This document shows positions 1-11,113 of a stretch of 64,000 nucleotides of DNA, in pieces. The stretch comes from Otatea glauca (lineage: Eukaryota; Streptophyta; Magnoliopsida; Poales; Poaceae), in assembly GCA_036346275.1 (NCBI GenBank), contig CM070722.1, forward strand, positions 63,401,524 through 63,465,523, in the 5' to 3' direction. The notes under the pieces are model-generated. The model worked only from the letters and a program-made list of their open reading frames with translations, ran no database searches and was not told the DNA's origin. The translations under genes and the position numbers were made by a program. Each line of letters starts with the position of its first letter. The first letter of the stretch is position 1.

Positions 1-1464
1 TCCCCTGGCTGCTGCTTGCAGCCCTTCAGGTCCCAGGAGTTACCAGGGCGCTTGTAGGTGCCCTGGAAGTTGCCGACGAAGAGATTCTTCAGGTCATACC
101 AGTTCCTAATGGTTCTGGCGGGCAGGTACTCGAGCCAAGCTCGGGCCGAGTCTGCGAGGTAGATGGGGAGGTATTGGATGATGAAGAGGTCATCCGTTGC
201 TCCCCCCAAGATAATCTGCCGGTAGTCTTGAGCCAAACCCCTGGGTTCGTGGCCTCGGTGTACTTGGCGATGTTGGTCGGCGCCCGGAACCTGGCAGGGA
301 AATCCGCCTGGCGAATCCCCTGGCAGAAAGCCCGTGGTCAGGGACCATCGGGGCTTGGGCTGCGGTGGTGGCGCCCGCCGTCCACAACACGTGAGTGGAC
401 GGCCTCCTCCGCCGCCTTTCTCCGCCTCGAGGTGGCGCTAACGTCGTAAGGCGCCGCCGAGGCGCCGCGTCATCGGGCGCGTGAGGCTGGGGCGGTTCGT
501 GGTGTGGCGCCGCCTTGGCGGACCAGCCGGCCAAGCGTGGCGACGGGCCCGTGACGAGGTGGCGCGAGCGCGTAGGAGCCGAGGCTGCATGTGTTGCACG
601 GCCGCGACGCTCCACCAGCCCGGAGGTTCTGCACGTGGCTTTGGCCTCCGGTCACCGGCTCGGAGGCCTCGAGCAAGATCGCACTGCACCACGCTCGCTT
701 GCATGGGGAAGAACCGAGGGCCGTCATTCTTCCGCCCACTTGTGGTATACATCGCGGCTTGCGCCGCGTCGCCGGGCACTGCCGGTCTCGGGCTCATCCC
801 GCCCTGTGTTAGCTCGAGTCGGTCGAGCTCACCCTGCGCTTGTCGGCTCTTGTGTCACTGTCGCCGGAGTTCGGCGCGCGAGCTTGAGCGCGTTCAAAGA
901 CGCTCGAGTGGTGTTCCTCCTCCTGCGCCTCGGTCGCGGATGGGGCCCCTCAGAATCATGGGGTTATGATTAAATCGGCCGTGCTCGCCATGTTGCACTC
1001 GCGAGAGTGCCGCCATGGCGAGTACTCGTGTCGAGGCTGAGTCGTGGCTGGAAGAGTCTTCCAGCAGCTCGTGGATAGAGGCCGGCATGTAGCCAGCCAT
1101 CGCCACAAGTTGTGAGCCTGCAGGAGGTGACACGGTCACCTGCCCGGGCCCACGGGAGCTTTCGCCAGACGCGGCGGAGCGCTCTCCAGGCTCCGGCTTT
1201 GGGACTCGTAGGGGTGCTCCAAGCCGAAGCTTGGCGAAGTCGCCGGAGATGGCGCCCGGGCTTTCAGCGGGCGCCGGGCCTCCGGTGGCGGCGGGGATGA
1301 GCGTAAGCCCTCCCGCCGCGGTGTCGGCAAAGTTGAGGGAGCCGAAGCGGATCTGGCTCTCCGGCGCGGTCATGCCGTCGCGGATGAAAGATGCCATCAG
1401 GGAGGCGAGCGGAATCCGGAGATGGTGATGAAGACGCGCGAAGCCCCCTACCTGACGCGCCAAC
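1..1464 (-). mobile_element. Ty3/gypsy gag and 5' leader, partial
   Basis: The minus strand of roughly 330-1 encodes the conserved core of a plant Ty3/gypsy Gag protein, with the motifs YLADSARAWLEYLP, NWYDLKNLFVGNFQGTYKRP and SWDLKGCK in one frame, preceded by FPARFRAPTNIAKYTEATNPG and a GGATDDLFIIQYLP block. Immediately inside the LTR at 1464-1445 the minus strand reads TTGGCGCGTCAGGTAGGGGG, the leader motif that follows the 5' LTR in many grass gypsy elements. The region between (about 330-1440) is GC-rich gag N-terminus or leader and is not cleanly open. The element runs off the left edge, so pol and the 3' LTR are not visible. Gag assembles the virus-like particle in the cytoplasm. Confident at superfamily level; family not assigned. 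Confidence 0.85.
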
Positions 1465-2390
1465 TGTCGGCGTTTCGAGCACCGGCAAGTAAATTTGTAA
1501 GTCTAAGGGGTCGTACGTTACACTCCCTGAATGGTTAGACTCGGAAGTCCAAGATGTATACTGGTTCGGGCCGAAGGTCCCTACTCCAGTTCGTGTGGTG
1601 GTGTTGTATTACTCTTGGTACAGATGACTGCACAAAGTTTTACAAGCGAGAATGCCAATGGCTTAGCGAGATGGGTTTGATAGCGCTCTCTCTCTCTTTC
1701 GCCCCTTTGCCTACGGGGGTTCCTGCCTCCTTTTATACGAAAGGAAGGGGCAGGTTACATCGAAAATTGGGGGAGGACGAGATGACCTATACTAGGAGCT
1801 TCGGTCCTTCGTTCTGCTGACTGATCATCGCCCGTCCTACCCGTGCTGGGTCGGTAGCTTAGCGGGTCAGAGCGGTTAGGTATTTTCCCGAAATGGCGTA
1901 CGCCTCTGCGAACCTTTCGAGTGTTGACGTTGTCGCGCTGGCGCGGTGTTGCCTCGGGAGAGGTGCGTCTTCAGATCTTGATGTGACCGGTGATGGGATG
2001 GGAGCATGACTTCGGTCAATCATTAAACCTTCTTGGGAAGGAGCCACCGCCTTGTATAGTCGCTCGATTGACCCGTTCGTAGAATACGTGGTCGCTGGTG
2101 GTAGAAGTTTTGACACGCGCCCTTGGCGGGGTTGTCTTGGCACAATCGAAGTCGGGGATCCCGACCGCTGCGGGGTCGGAGCTCGCTGGTCGAGCCGATG
2201 GGTCTCGTCTGCTGCGGGGGTCGGAGCCCGCTTGTGGAGACGCCTCGATCGGTCGGGAAGGGATGTCTCGCGTGGCTTTGTCGGTGCTTGATCGGTAATG
2301 GGCTAGGAGCGGCTGTTGGGCTTGAGCTGTGCTTGAGGCCACGGCTCGTCGCTTTGGGCCGTTGGGTGCGGCTGTTATAAGTATTCGTCA
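1465..2390 (-). repeat. 5' LTR of the gypsy element
   Basis: The LTR starts (plus view) with TGTCGGCG directly beside the leader motif and ends with TATTCGTCA, giving TG...CA ends with related inverted termini (TGTCGGC and TGACGAA). Its length would be 926 bp. The inner end is fixed by the leader motif. The outer end is placed where the sequence changes from GC-rich LTR to the copia-type gag reading at about 2391. The partner LTR and target duplication lie outside the window, so the outer boundary is less certain. Confidence 0.65.
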
Positions 2391-3365
2391 GAATGTAATC
2401 ATCATCATTATACAGGTCATCACCATCCCTTGCATCCTCCATCAAATGAGTGTTTTCCTTCAACTACTCTTTCACCGGTGTTTCAAGAAAGTGAGCTTCT
2501 GGTTTAGCATTTTGGACCTTCTTTTTTTTGTGACTACCGATAGAGTTCCACCAGATGCTTAAGCATCTTACATCCCTTTATCCAATGACCCTTGATTCCA
2601 CACTCGAAGCAAGGTCTTCTATCACTGGGTGCCTTCATTGGGGACTTCCTTTTCCTCCTATCTTTCCTTTTATTTTAAAGGTAAATGTCTTACTCTTCTT
2701 TCCTCTGGTTCTCTTTCCTTTTCCACCATTATCAGCCCTCTTTTGAATTATATGTGCCTCAAGGGTACCCAGTGTTCAGTACAATATGCATTATGATTCA
2801 TGAGAAGCTTATTATGCTTTTCTGCTACTAAAAGTATGGTAATTAGTTTAGAGTGGGTTTCATGCCCCCTTTGTCTGTACTGTTGTGCAAGCACCAAATT
2901 TGTAGCATCGAAAGTGGAGAAGGTTTTCTCGATTAGAAGGTTTTCTCGATCATATGCATCTGTGATCACCTTACCATAGAACCTGAAGCAAGAAATTATC
3001 CTATGGAGAGCCAAGTTGTAACATTGGATTTGAAATCTTGAAAGCGTAAACTCATCCAATCATGTTCCTCCAGCGAAAGCATCATCAATGTTGGTTGATT
3101 GTATCTCTTTTGAAGAGAATTCCATATGACTAAATGACCTCTTTCTGTCAAATACTCGTTCTTGTGATCTTTGTTCAAATGGTGACTTAAGAAGAATATG
3201 GCTTTAGCCTTATCTTCATCTGGAGGACCACTAGTTTTGCTAGGAGAGATGATAGTTGCACTTAGCCCTTTGGAGGTTAAGTAAAACTTGATGTTAAGGG
3301 CCTATGTTAGGTAGTTGCTTCCATCAACTACCAATTCATCAAATTCCCTCTTTGCGATGTCAATC
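2391..3365 (-). mobile_element. Decayed copia-type retrotransposon gag
   Basis: Read on the minus strand from 3365 downwards, fragments in several frames match copia gag (UBN2-type): KREFDELVVDGSNYLT, then HHLNKDHKNEYLTERGHL and WNSLQKRYNQPTLM (about 3180-2996), then EKTFSTFDATNLVLAQQYRQ and LITILLVAEKHNKLLM (about 2950-2790), and near 2570-2615 a zinc knuckle CFECGIKGHWIKGC (CX2CX4HX4C). Stops and frameshifts separate the pieces, so it is dead. The gypsy LTR interrupts it at about 2391, which makes the gypsy insertion the younger event. Confidence 0.8.
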
Positions 3366-4620
3366 GTATTGCCTATACATCATATAGCAACATACGCATA
3401 ATTACCATAAGGTGATACATAGGTACAACATGTACCACATAAGTCAAAACATGTGTTACAGTATTAAAATGATTTACTATGGCAACAAATAACAATCCAG
3501 TAATTTTCTATTAATTTTATGGCATAGATTAAATTTCTATACTCTAAAACATTAGAAAAATAATTTATGGTAATTAAATAAAGCATAAAGGACTTAAACT
3601 TGATAACCAGAAAACTTTCGAGTAGAGGCCCTTGAACATTAAGTCCAAATTTAAAGGGTTTAAATGATAAGAATTTTTCGTCTAAAATCTATTTATAATA
3701 AACCAAGGACTTACTTGTAATTATACAAAACTATAGGGACTTTTATGTAAATATGGCAAGGATGATTGGATCCCATCTTGATCGGGCCTTTTGGGCCATC
3801 TTTCAGACTCAATCAGCCCTAGTCTATCTATTCGATAAACTAGGGTTTCCCTAAACACTAGCCACTTTGGTCCGCATCACATGCATACTCGGACGCACAG
3901 AGGCGAGTGATGGCTGTGGCGGTGCCTCCTCCTTGCCCAAGGACAACGCAAGCAGCACCGTATGCACCTCCGTAGTTCAACCAAACCCATCTCTTTCAAA
4001 CCTGATGCCTGGATCACCTTATGTTCACAATTTGATAAGTCCACCCGTATGGACCATCGCAGACAACACCCTCCCCGTAGAACACAAACTATCCACCATC
4101 ACGTACCTACCATACTAATATAGGTGTAAACATTACATATGTCAATTTTCAATTATTAGCCGTCAAATGTTCTACACTTCCTATCACATACTAGTCTACT
4201 ACGGCCGGCATCGTACAATTCAACATTACTAATTAAAATTATTATGTACAATACATCCCTAACTGGTTGAATAGAAACATATAATTTAAAATTTTAGGTA
4301 TGTCCAATTAAAATGATTGATTGTTAGCTCGTATACAAATAATTAAATTTATTCAATCAACAAAAAACACATTGAAACTTCAATAATGTTCTCTCGCTAT
4401 CATATTTTACTAAAAGTTTTCAACGTACACCTAGAATTATTTTCCACTTTACCAATGCTACGTATGCACCAAAATTATTTTTTCGCTTTACCAATACTAT
4501 TAACTTATATAGTTTTTGCTAGGGCCTTCTTAATTATACTAATTTTTCACTTTACCCAATAATAACGTCATTAAATAACAACTAACACAGATATATGAAA
4601 TGTGCGTGCATATCTATTAC
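3366..4620. other. AT-rich intergenic DNA, no gene recognised
   Basis: About 1.25 kb of AT-rich sequence. The part to about 3860 may be the leader or LTR side of the copia remnant, but no primer-binding site or LTR ends were found. An 83-codon open frame at 3867-4118 has no recognisable motif and is not called as a gene. From 4135 on I see only low-complexity AT-rich DNA. Confidence 0.4.
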
Positions 4621-4624
4621 CTGT

Positions 4625-4632
4625 TATATAAG
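4625..4632 (+). promoter_or_regulatory. Candidate TATA box for the small peptide gene
   Basis: TATATAAG lies about 145 bp upstream of the ATG at 4777. In this AT-rich context the match could be chance; it is listed because it is the only good TATA-like site close to that ORF. Confidence 0.3.
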
Positions 4633-4764
4633 TTCTCGACTTGATCTACAACTTTTGAAACTATAATTTCTCCTAATTAGTAACCTAACTACTCCTAAAT
4701 GGCCTCAAAAAATCTAACCTTAACTCATCTTCCTTACTCCTCTCCCTCTATGCGCATCGGGACC

Positions 4765-4776
4765 ATGGCCAATTAA
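4765..4776 (+). promoter_or_regulatory. Three-codon uORF abutting the main ATG
   Basis: ATG GCC AAT TAA (Met-Ala-Asn-stop) ends at 4776, and the main ORF ATG begins at 4777 with no intervening base. If the transcript starts upstream, scanning ribosomes would meet this minimal ORF first, so the main start would need leaky scanning or reinitiation. Direct observation; the regulatory role is inference. Confidence 0.4.
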
Positions 4777-4971
4777 ATGGGGCGCAGATATGTGCTTCTG
4801 TGCATGACGGTGGGCCTAACAATCCTACTGTGTATCAAGATCACGGTAGAAGCCACAATACCTCCTACCACGCACGAAGAGCACGATAGCTCCTCCGCCA
4901 CGACGGGTCCATCCTACCTGCCGCGGTCAAGGAGGAGGCTGATTTGTAATCTCTTCGGCCTAAAGGGCTGA
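4777..4971 (+). CDS. Small secreted peptide precursor, uncharacterised
   Basis: An intronless 64-codon ORF. Residues 1-26 form a classic signal peptide: a basic start (MGRRY), a hydrophobic core (VLLCMTVGLTILLCI), and a plausible cleavage site after VEA. The mature part is about 38 residues: a Pro/Thr/Glu/His/Ser-rich linker and then a C-terminal block PSYLPRSRRRLICNLFGLKG with an RSRRR basic cluster and one cysteine. A signal peptide, variable linker and short basic C-terminal motif is the architecture of plant signalling-peptide precursors, but I do not recognise the family and assign no function. It lies close upstream of the STY13-like kinase leader on the same strand, so either the intergenic space is very short or the transcripts overlap. 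It could be a chance ORF, but the signal peptide makes that less likely. Confidence 0.5.
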   Translation: MGRRYVLLCMTVGLTILLCIKITVEATIPPTTHEEHDSSSATTGPSYLPRSRRRLICNLFGLKG

Positions 4972-5094
4972 GCAAGGCAAAGATTCTGCTTTTGAGTCGC
5001 CTGGTCGAAAACTCAGGCTAGTAGAGAGATAGAGAGCAAAACGGTGAAAAGGCTAGAGGGTAAAATCGGAAAAGAAAAGATGGGGAAAAGCAGG

Positions 5095-5804
5095 GCCAGG
5101 GAGGACTAGTTCCTCTTCTCTCCCCGCTCCTGACTTCCGTTCCGAGTCGTCGTCTCCCTTACCAAGTTACCAGTCTCCGAAAAGGCGAACAGCAAGAAGC
5201 CCGCACGCCAATCCGGCAATCCCCGATTCTCCTCCCTCCCGGGCCTCCGATTTGCCATCGTCCAATCGCATCCCCGCCTCTGCAGCTTCTTCGTCACTTC
5301 CATTAGCTCCCGATGGAGGTACGCCGTGTCCAATCCCACCCCATATCGCCCAGTTCGAGTTGCTCTAGGGTTTTGCCTGAATTTTTGTTGGTTGTTGTTC
5401 TATTACCTCGTGAAAGATTAGGTTCTACGGATTTTTCCTTGCTAGGTTACTGCTCCTGATTGTGGAATTTTGGAGGTAATAGTGATCTCGGAAGGGCTTG
5501 TAGTCCGCAAATTGATATATTTGTGTGAAAATTCAGAAGTTTCAACCTTTAGGGAGCAGATTTTTGACAAAGCTATTAGTTTGAGGAGGAATTCTTAAAG
5601 TAGGAAAGGCTTCAATGCCAAGTCTTATATTAGCTGTAAGTTGTTCACATAAGTAAAGTTTTGCTCCTGAATGGATTTGGGGGCCTGTAGTTCTTAGCTG
5701 CATGAAGGAGCTAATTTATTGTATTTATGTAGGTTGTATATTGTGTATTTTCATTTATGGTAATAAATTCTGGCTTGGTTATATAGGAACAGTGGGAGCG
5801 CTAA
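5095..5804 (+). promoter_or_regulatory. STY13-like 5' leader with intron and split uORF
   Basis: The leader has a CT-rich exon (about 5095-5318), a donor GAG|GTACGC (intron from 5319), and an acceptor TTATATAG|GAACAG (exon 2 from 5787). An ATG at 5313 begins a uORF completed only after splicing: ATG GAG joined to GAA CAG TGG GAG CGC TAA (stop at 5802-5804), a seven-residue peptide MEEQWER. The transcription start is not defined by sequence. A leader intron is common in this type of kinase gene and may enhance expression; the uORF could dampen translation. Confidence 0.6.
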
Positions 5805-5874
5805 ATAGGACATCGCTTTACCTGAAGATAAGAGAGTTTTCAGATAATCTAGTATTAATGTGAGATTTTTGAAG

Positions 5875-7239
5875 ATGATCGAGGGACCAAGGTTTCACAA
5901 TATGCTAGGTGGTGCTGGTATTGGTGGTGGCGGTGGCAGAGGAAGGCTAGAAAATGAGATCAATGGCTTCTACAATATGCCCTATTACCATAAGATCGGG
6001 GAGAGCTCTCACATGTCGGTGGATAGTGCGGACAACTTGAACTTGACAAACTTTGTTGGTGGTTCAGTTGCCATGTCGGTGGATAACAGCAGCGTGGGCT
6101 CGAACGAGTCCCGCACGGTCATGCTCAACCACCCTGGTCTCCGTGATATTCCAACGCCGAGTTATTCAGTCCACAATAGTGTCATCCATCCAAACCGGGT
6201 TGCCGTACCTACTCTGAATGAGGATGCATTGGCTCGGGTTTTAATGAACCCAAGGCATCCAACGGAGATACTCACTAATTATGAGGAATGGACTATTGAT
6301 CTGGGGAAGCTGGACATGGGGGCTCCTTTTGCTCAAGGGGCCTTTGGGAAGCTATATCGGGGAACATACAATGGGGAAGATGTTGCCATTAAGCTGCTTG
6401 AGAAGCCTGAGAATGACCCAGAGAGAGCACAATTGATGGAACAGCAATTCGTGCAAGAAGTTATGATGTTGTCTAGGTTGAGGCACCCAAATATTGTAAG
6501 GTTCATTGGGGCATGCAGGAAGTCAATTGTTTGGTGTATCATTACTGAATATGCAAAAGGTGGTTCTGTCCGGCAGTTCCTTGCCCGAAGGCAGAACAAG
6601 TCTGTACCTCTGAGATTGGCAGTGAAACAGGCGCTTGATGTTGCCCGGGGAATGGCATATGTGCATGCCTTGGGATTTATCCACAGGGACCTGAAGTCCG
6701 ACAACCTTCTAATTGCAGCGGACAAATCTATCAAGATTGCTGACTTCGGAGTTGCTCGAATTGAGGTGAAAACTGAGGGAATGACTCCAGAGACAGGAAC
6801 CTACCGCTGGATGGCACCGTAAGTCATCATTGCACTGACTGACAATTGTTCACCTGTGCAAATGTATGTCTAATATGCTTATGTTCTTCCTGTTTGCAGG
6901 GAGATGATCCAGCACAGGCCTTATGATCATAAAGTTGATGTGTATAGCTTTGGGATTGTCTTGTGGGAGCTTATAACTGGCATGCTCCCCTTCACAAACA
7001 TGACAGCTGTTCAGGCAGCTTTTGCTGTCGTAAACAAGTGTGCTCGCCCTGTAATCCCACAAGATTGCCTGCCTGCTCTAAGCCACATCATGACTCGTTG
7101 TTGGGATGCAGTTCCTGAAGTCCGCCCGTCATTTGCCGAGGTCGTCACCATGCTTGAGAGTGCCGAGTTGGAGATTGTGAGCAATGTCCGCAAAGCACGG
7201 TTCCGCTGCTGTATTTCTGAGCCCATGACCACCGATTGA
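5875..7239 (+). CDS. STY13-like Raf-family (MAPKKK group C) protein kinase
   Basis: Two coding exons, 5875-6818 and 6900-7239, join GCACC|G in frame (donor GTAAGT, acceptor TTTGCAG) to give 427 residues. I start at the ATG at 5875 (MIEGPRF); the open frame extends five codons upstream without an ATG. The N-terminus (1-130) has the glycine run and the SMSVDS/AMSVDNSSVGSNES motifs typical of plant STY13/HT1-like Raf kinases. The kinase domain has GxGxFGxLYRG (AQGAFGKLYRG), VAIK Lys about 173, HRDLKSDN with catalytic Asp about 272, DFG Asp about 290, and the activation segment TPETGTYRWMAPE split by the intron. The C-terminus ends KARFRCC...PMTTD as in close homologues. It phosphorylates Ser/Thr (and probably Tyr) in the cytosol. 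Intact; the 3' UTR continues to about 7.6 kb. Confidence 0.95.
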
Positions 7240-8252
7240 GATTAGTGCAGGATAGAGTACCAGAAAGAAGACGGTGCAATCTCGTTGTATAGACCGCATT
7301 GATACATTTGGGCTTTGCGTGCCTATATGAAAGTCTCATCCCTGGGCTTCAAGGTTCTACATTGCTGCTTTCTTTCTTGTGTTAGTTGCATGGGTTTGGA
7401 GTGATCGTTTGTCAAATATGGATGCTACCTTGTATGTTAACAAAGAGCTGTCGTATGTATTCTCAAAAAACAAAGAGGTATCTTCTGTTAATAACAGCTG
7501 CATACTCGAGTTTGCCCCCTAGCTGTTGTGTACTTGTGTGTCCTTTGTCTGAAGCGTCGAACTACTTGTGGTCATTATCTCCTGGACTTGTTGATTTGAG
7601 ACAACTATATTGCCATTCCTTGCACCTCCAAATCCAATCCATATTATTCTCGATGGTTGTTTGTCTTAGATCTATTATTATCCATGTCAATTGTCAAAGG
7701 CTCAGAGCCAAAATGTAGGCGCTTGGGCGTGTTTCTCTGCGGTGTTTGATGATCATGATAAAATGCGGGCGATTTGGCAAGTGATTCTGTGTTAGCAATG
7801 ACAAAATACTGATAATTTTGTGAAATATCCTCCTATAAAAGCATCGCATAGAAGACAAGCATTTCAATCCAATCATTTTGCGAAAGAAAAGAAACAGTAT
7901 GCACAAAAAAAACTATTGTCTTGATTATTCATCAATAGAAGCTTCAATGAGAACAAACGGTTTGGCAGTAGATTGTTTGTACAACACCAGGAACCAAAAA
8001 AAAAACACCGAGCACTGTCACATTAAAACGGGAGCAATGTTGAAACTGCACATTTTGTGAACACAAGAAGCTGGTGTTGAATCACGGGGCTCATCTGAAT
8101 TACGGAGCAGTACATAAATACGCAGGCAGAGTCAGGTGCTAAGAGTTTGCCTTTGCAGCGCATTGGCAGATTGGGGCAACTCTTGGATGGTCCAGATCAA
8201 TTTTGTGCTTATTCATCCAAATTAGCAGAGGATTGTGTGATTCATTTCAGGC
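7240..8252. other. 3' UTR of the kinase, then intergenic
   Basis: The first few hundred bases are probably the 3' UTR. The rest is AT-rich with no coding signal that I can support on either strand. Confidence 0.5.
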
Positions 8253-8517
8253 TTCAACGTATCCAGTTCATACTGAACAGCGTAGAGTCGTAGGCAGGTT
8301 TGATCCGCTTCAGATCCTGAAAAGCGGTGCTACCAGTGTCCACTGTGAACTGAATCACTTGAGACTCGGGTGCCAGAGGCTGTCCATCTATCTAGAAGGG
8401 CGGACTTGAGTTCCCACCGTTTGATATAGGAGAGATCATGCTGTTTTGGTTAGAACCCGTGAATTGGATGAGAGAAGTTGTTTTCTGTACAGGGTCAGTC
8501 GAACCCCAAGAACTAGC

Positions 8518-8537
8518 TGACAGAAGAGAAAGAACAT
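8518..8537 (-). promoter_or_regulatory. Degenerate miR156/157 target site in the SPL remnant
   Basis: The plus strand reads TGACAGAAGAGAAAGAACAT. From memory of miR156 (TGACAGAAGAGAGTGAGCAC) the first 12 bases are identical and 16 of 20 match overall; mismatches are at positions 13, 14, 17 and 20. The site sits where SPL genes carry it, over codons reading VLSLLS (ALSLLS is normal). The seed and cleavage positions 10-11 are still paired, so a transcript could still be cleaved. Confidence 0.75.
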
Positions 8538-8564
8538 CTGGTGTACCATCAAAATTTAGAGAAA

Positions 8565-10009
8565 CTGTAGGAAATCCAAATATTAGTAATAGAAACATCT
8601 GGCATAACAAATTAAGCGCACAACACAGATACATTCAGGACTGAAGACATACACAAAGAATGTAGCAGCAAATATTGCCGTGCAACTCATGTATATCAAG
8701 GGGCTTGAAGGATGGATAGGATTTTCTAGAAGGATTTGCAAATTCACTCTTGCACATTGCTTTCAAGATAGCGATGCTGCAAAATGCCAAATGCAATACA
8801 TTTCTCAATCTAAAGGACCTACGGTTATCTGACATGTCACCTGAAGAGTAACTGCATCGCTTTTCTTATGCAGGTTGCGGAAAAGTGTTGCATCAAAGCA
8901 CGCATAAGTTTGGCATACAGATTGCTGAATAAACTACATAATAGAAAATTCAAGACTTGACACCTTGAGACAGGTTTAAGGTTCTGTTTGGGGTGGCAGT
9001 GAGTTACAGTACACATGGTTAAGCCAGCCATTCTTGGCTATTTGACATATGGGTTACTGCTTTTGTTAGAACATAATGATAACATTTTACTATACATAGC
9101 ATATGTCTTCTGCTGGGGAACACATATTAGCTTTATCAGGATTGCTAAGTGGAGTAAACTAACTTTGTCAGGACATACTAAAAATCATATTTTAATTGTT
9201 AAGGCACTTCATCATGACTGCAAATCAGCTTTCCCTTCTATGAACGAAATGATAACGGGTCTTGTAATCATACCTTTTATTGGCAAGAGCTCATCAATGT
9301 AATGATAAAGAGTTGGAAAATAATTTGATAGATTAGAATTTGGCAAATGTATTTGTCCGTTGACTGCTCCAGCTTTTATTGATTTTTCTCCTACATGTAA
9401 GACTTGTGAGAGCTTGAAGTTAGATGGCCATGAAGAATACGAAAAGGGCCTTACGTCACTAAATGGAGTTTTATTCCAGACAAAACTTATTTCTCGCCTA
9501 TCATCTGCAGTAGCATTTAAATGCTAGTAAAGAAAAAAAATCTACAAAGAGATAGAAAGAGGAAGAAAAACTATCCAGAAATTAGTAAGGTCAAGAAAGG
9601 AAATGTTAAGCAAATGTCTGTCATCCAATATATTTTACATTGACAAAATCTGAAACTAAACAGTGCCTTGATCCATGTGCACAATCAATGGTTTTTCAGC
9701 AGGCCACAGATCATCAAAACCTGAACATCTGATACAATGCAGAAATATGAGACTACCTTATTACTAGTTCATACATGATATCCTTTAAACCTCCATTTGC
9801 ATACTATTTAAAGCATTAATAGGACAATGATCAACTAAGTGTCATCTCAGGTCTACAGAAAATACGATCAAATTATTTTACCTTGGATCAAGAGAACTGG
9901 GGTGTCTAATTTTCGATAATACATTAGGCATCTTATTAGCCAACCACTAACAATTTGCTCTTATATATTAGACAACACCTACTGAAAATTTTGGTACTGA
10001 CTTAACCCC
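8565..10009 (-). other. Intron 2 of the SPL remnant
   Basis: AT-rich sequence between exon 2 and exon 3. A 95-codon open frame at 9015-9302 on plus shows no recognisable domain and is treated as chance. No transposon ends identified. Confidence 0.5.
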
Positions 10010-11113
10010 TGATGATGGTAGTACTCTGAACAAAACGAGAAGACATCCAGCTGTGGTTTCCGCCAACGGGCATTATGATCAGAAAGATGTCTCCAGCAGC
10101 TCTGCTTATTCTGATCAAACATCGAGAGTGCATGGAACCTTGATAACAAAATAAAATCAAAGTAATCAGTAAATGAGCAAAATGCCACAAAGTTTCATGG
10201 TTTTACTCTTGCTAACAACCATCAAAAAGACAATTTGGTCACACGGAGTATATGGCAACCACAGATGCAAGATACAGAAAAGGTCTACACATAGTAATGA
10301 CCCACTGTACAAAGTACAAACGGCACAACTTCACTGGAAATACAAAGTCACACGCATACAGACACAAGTCCAACTAGAAATAGAAGCTGCCTTGCAGGAC
10401 CATTGAGTTGTTCCCGCAACTGTCCAAACGCACAGCACACAGGCAAATTTTAAGCGCAACGTACAGTACTAGTCACGGGGAAACAGGATCTTACCTCCCC
10501 AAATCGGGCAACACAGAGGCCAAACCTCTGCAGCCAAATCAATCATGAACAATCACATGCTGTACTAGCACAAAATGGCCACACAAGTGCCAAGTTTTTA
10601 ATACACAGGTAGTAGTACTAGTACTGATGATCACAGGAAAGCACAAGTATGCACGAACTAATCAACGGACCGCATAACTATATTATTATAGAGTATAGAC
10701 AAGAACACAAAGTTCGCTCAAAATTAGCATAGACGGGCGCGTATTGGCCTTGGCCAATCAGTGAAAAGGCGATGGCGATTGCACAGTCTTCTCGTCGATT
10801 ACACGCGAAAAGCGAAACAGCTTTAGGGACATCGTAGAGCGGTCACCTGCTGTACTGATGGCAGAAGCGGCGCTCCTGGCCGACAACGACGACGCGGGGG
10901 CACTTGGAGTGCGCCTCGCAGACGCTGTGCTTCCGGTGGTACCCCTTGGCACCGCCCAGCTCATCCCGCCCCCCTCCACCTGGCACCGCCGCGCCTCCCC
11001 CGTGCTGCTTGCTTCCCCCGCTTCGCCCCGCTCTCCTCCTCGCCAGCGGTGGCGTCCCAGTCCCACAGCGGCGTGGAGGAGGGGCACGGTGCGGGCCTCG
11101 GGGTCCACTCCAT

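Larger units (their letters stand above)
8253..11113 (-). pseudogene. SBP-box (SPL) transcription factor, broken
   Basis: Three exon remnants on minus: exon 1 at 11113-10847, exon 2 from 10138 to about 10010, exon 3 at 8564-8253, all with recognisable splice sites (CAG|GTGACC; ATCAAG|GTTCC; CCTACAG|TTTCTC). Exon 1 starts MEWTPRPAP...PLWDWDAT as in grass SPLs, then RRCQVEGGG, GGAKGYHRKH and CEAHSKCPRVVVVGQERRFC; exon 2 has FHALSMFDQNKQSCWRHLSD and HNARWRKPQ. Lesions: the N-terminus, the CQVEG segment and the rest of the SBP domain lie in three different frames (one step is a missing G in ATG[G]AGCTG). Zinc ligands are lost (VEGC to VEGG; QQCSR to HQYSR). The nuclear-localisation arginines are altered (RSCRRRL to QSCWRHL). 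Exon 3 has TAG at 8394-8392 followed by further SPL-like sequence. SPLs bind GTAC cores to control phase change and shoot form; this copy cannot make a normal DNA-binding domain. Confidence 0.88.

Noticed and set aside
481..973. Long GC-rich open frames on both strands at the left edge
   Set aside because: They overlap one another in several frames, have Arg/Ala/Pro-biased composition and lie in the gypsy gag/leader on the opposite strand; composition artefacts.
8203..8644. Plus-strand open frames opposite SPL exon 3
   Set aside because: The minus strand explains the sequence (SPL exon 3 and miR156 site); no domain on plus.
9015..9302. 95-codon plus-strand ORF in the SPL intron
   Set aside because: Hydrophobic but without motif, splice context or homology I recognise; lies inside an intron.
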